NCBI GenBank assembly: GCA_024235135.1
Contig: JACKMZ010000003.1
Location: 186,001-250,000, forward strand
Source of the DNA: Gammaproteobacteria bacterium
Lineage (GTDB): Bacteria > Pseudomonadota > Gammaproteobacteria > Competibacterales > Competibacteraceae
Reading direction: 5' to 3'
DNA length: 64,000 nucleotides
A model generated the notes under the pieces. The model ran no database searches, had not been told where the DNA came from, and saw only the letters and a list, made by a program, of their open reading frames with translations. Both the position numbers and the translations under genes were made by a program. Positions 63,985 through 64,000 of the stretch are shown in pieces; the stretch's first letter is position 1; every line of letters begins with the position of its first letter.

Positions 63985-64000
63985 GCCGTCCTCGCTAAAG

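Noticed and set aside
1..64000. CRISPR arrays, tRNA and rRNA genes, intact insertion sequences
   Set aside because: No regularly spaced repeats, cloverleaf-type signals or transposase genes were recognised; only a lone recombinase and a lone terminase subunit.

Overview
The window comes from a free-living gammaproteobacterium with a GC-rich chromosome (mid-fifties by eye). It carries a Pil-Chp type chemosensory cluster, a molybdate operon with ModE, a membrane-bound Isp-type [NiFe] hydrogenase, Pat-type acetyl-CoA synthetase/acetyltransferase and TrmJ/SuhB/RimO housekeeping genes. This mixture would fit a Chromatiales- or Methylococcales-like autotroph or C1/sulfur oxidiser, but no rRNA or diagnostic operon is present, so the assignment is inference. 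I saw no rRNA, tRNA, CRISPR array or intact insertion sequence.

Layout. 1-2.1 kb: the N-terminal part of glutamate synthase large subunit (gltB, minus strand), with a candidate sigma-54 promoter and two NtrC-like sites. 2.2-6.4 kb: an orphan tyrosine recombinase abutting msrA, an M20 peptidase and an Ap4A phosphorylase-like enzyme. 6.6-11.7 kb: an OmpR-type two-component system followed by a secreted acidic Cys-rich protein and an AlgE-like outer-membrane porin. 11.7-16.6 kb: TRAP solute-binding protein, ThiM, transglutaminase-like protease, GFA-family zinc protein and RimO. 16.8-19.5 kb: modE-modB-modC without modA. 19.5-21.7 kb: palindrome-rich AT-rich DNA, an orphan phage terminase small subunit, a DUF3011 protein and a cytochrome c. 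21.8-27.5 kb: Pat, then a three-gene unit of a fatty-acid-hydroxylase-like protein, an MGDG-synthase-like glycosyltransferase and an unknown protein. 27.7-33.4 kb: a lower-GC segment with lactate permease, a methyltransferase and a TRIC-like channel, then an LprI-domain protein and a secreted protein with a von Hippel-Lindau beta-like domain. 33.7-37.6 kb: two overlapping GTPase genes divergent from a KfrA-like coiled-coil protein. 37.7-43.8 kb: the hydrogenase cluster (protease, 24-codon ORF, HupH-like, small subunit, Isp1, Isp2, large subunit). 43.8-50.3 kb: mixed small genes, including a frameshifted PEBP/YbhB gene, MATE exporter, AIM24-family protein, SuhB and TrmJ. 50.4-55.2 kb: prkA-yeaH-spoVR with a candidate sigma-54 promoter. 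55.4-64 kb: chpC-like, chpA, pilJ and pilI.

How the parts work together. gltB and prkA both carry GG-N10-GC elements, which points to nitrogen/RpoN control at two places in the window. The hydrogenase genes form a gene set from maturation protease to catalytic subunits, with stop/start overlaps between the small subunit, Isp1 and Isp2; H2 electrons would pass through Isp1/Isp2 to the quinone or thiol pool. The 55-64 kb block is a twitching-motility/surface-sensing signalling system, with its response regulators probably just beyond the right edge. Items most worth a second look are the VHL-beta-like secreted protein, the glycolipid-type operon, the orphan terminase subunit behind an unusual operator-like region, the modA-less mod operon, the 24-codon ORF in the hydrogenase cluster and the frameshifted YbhB gene.
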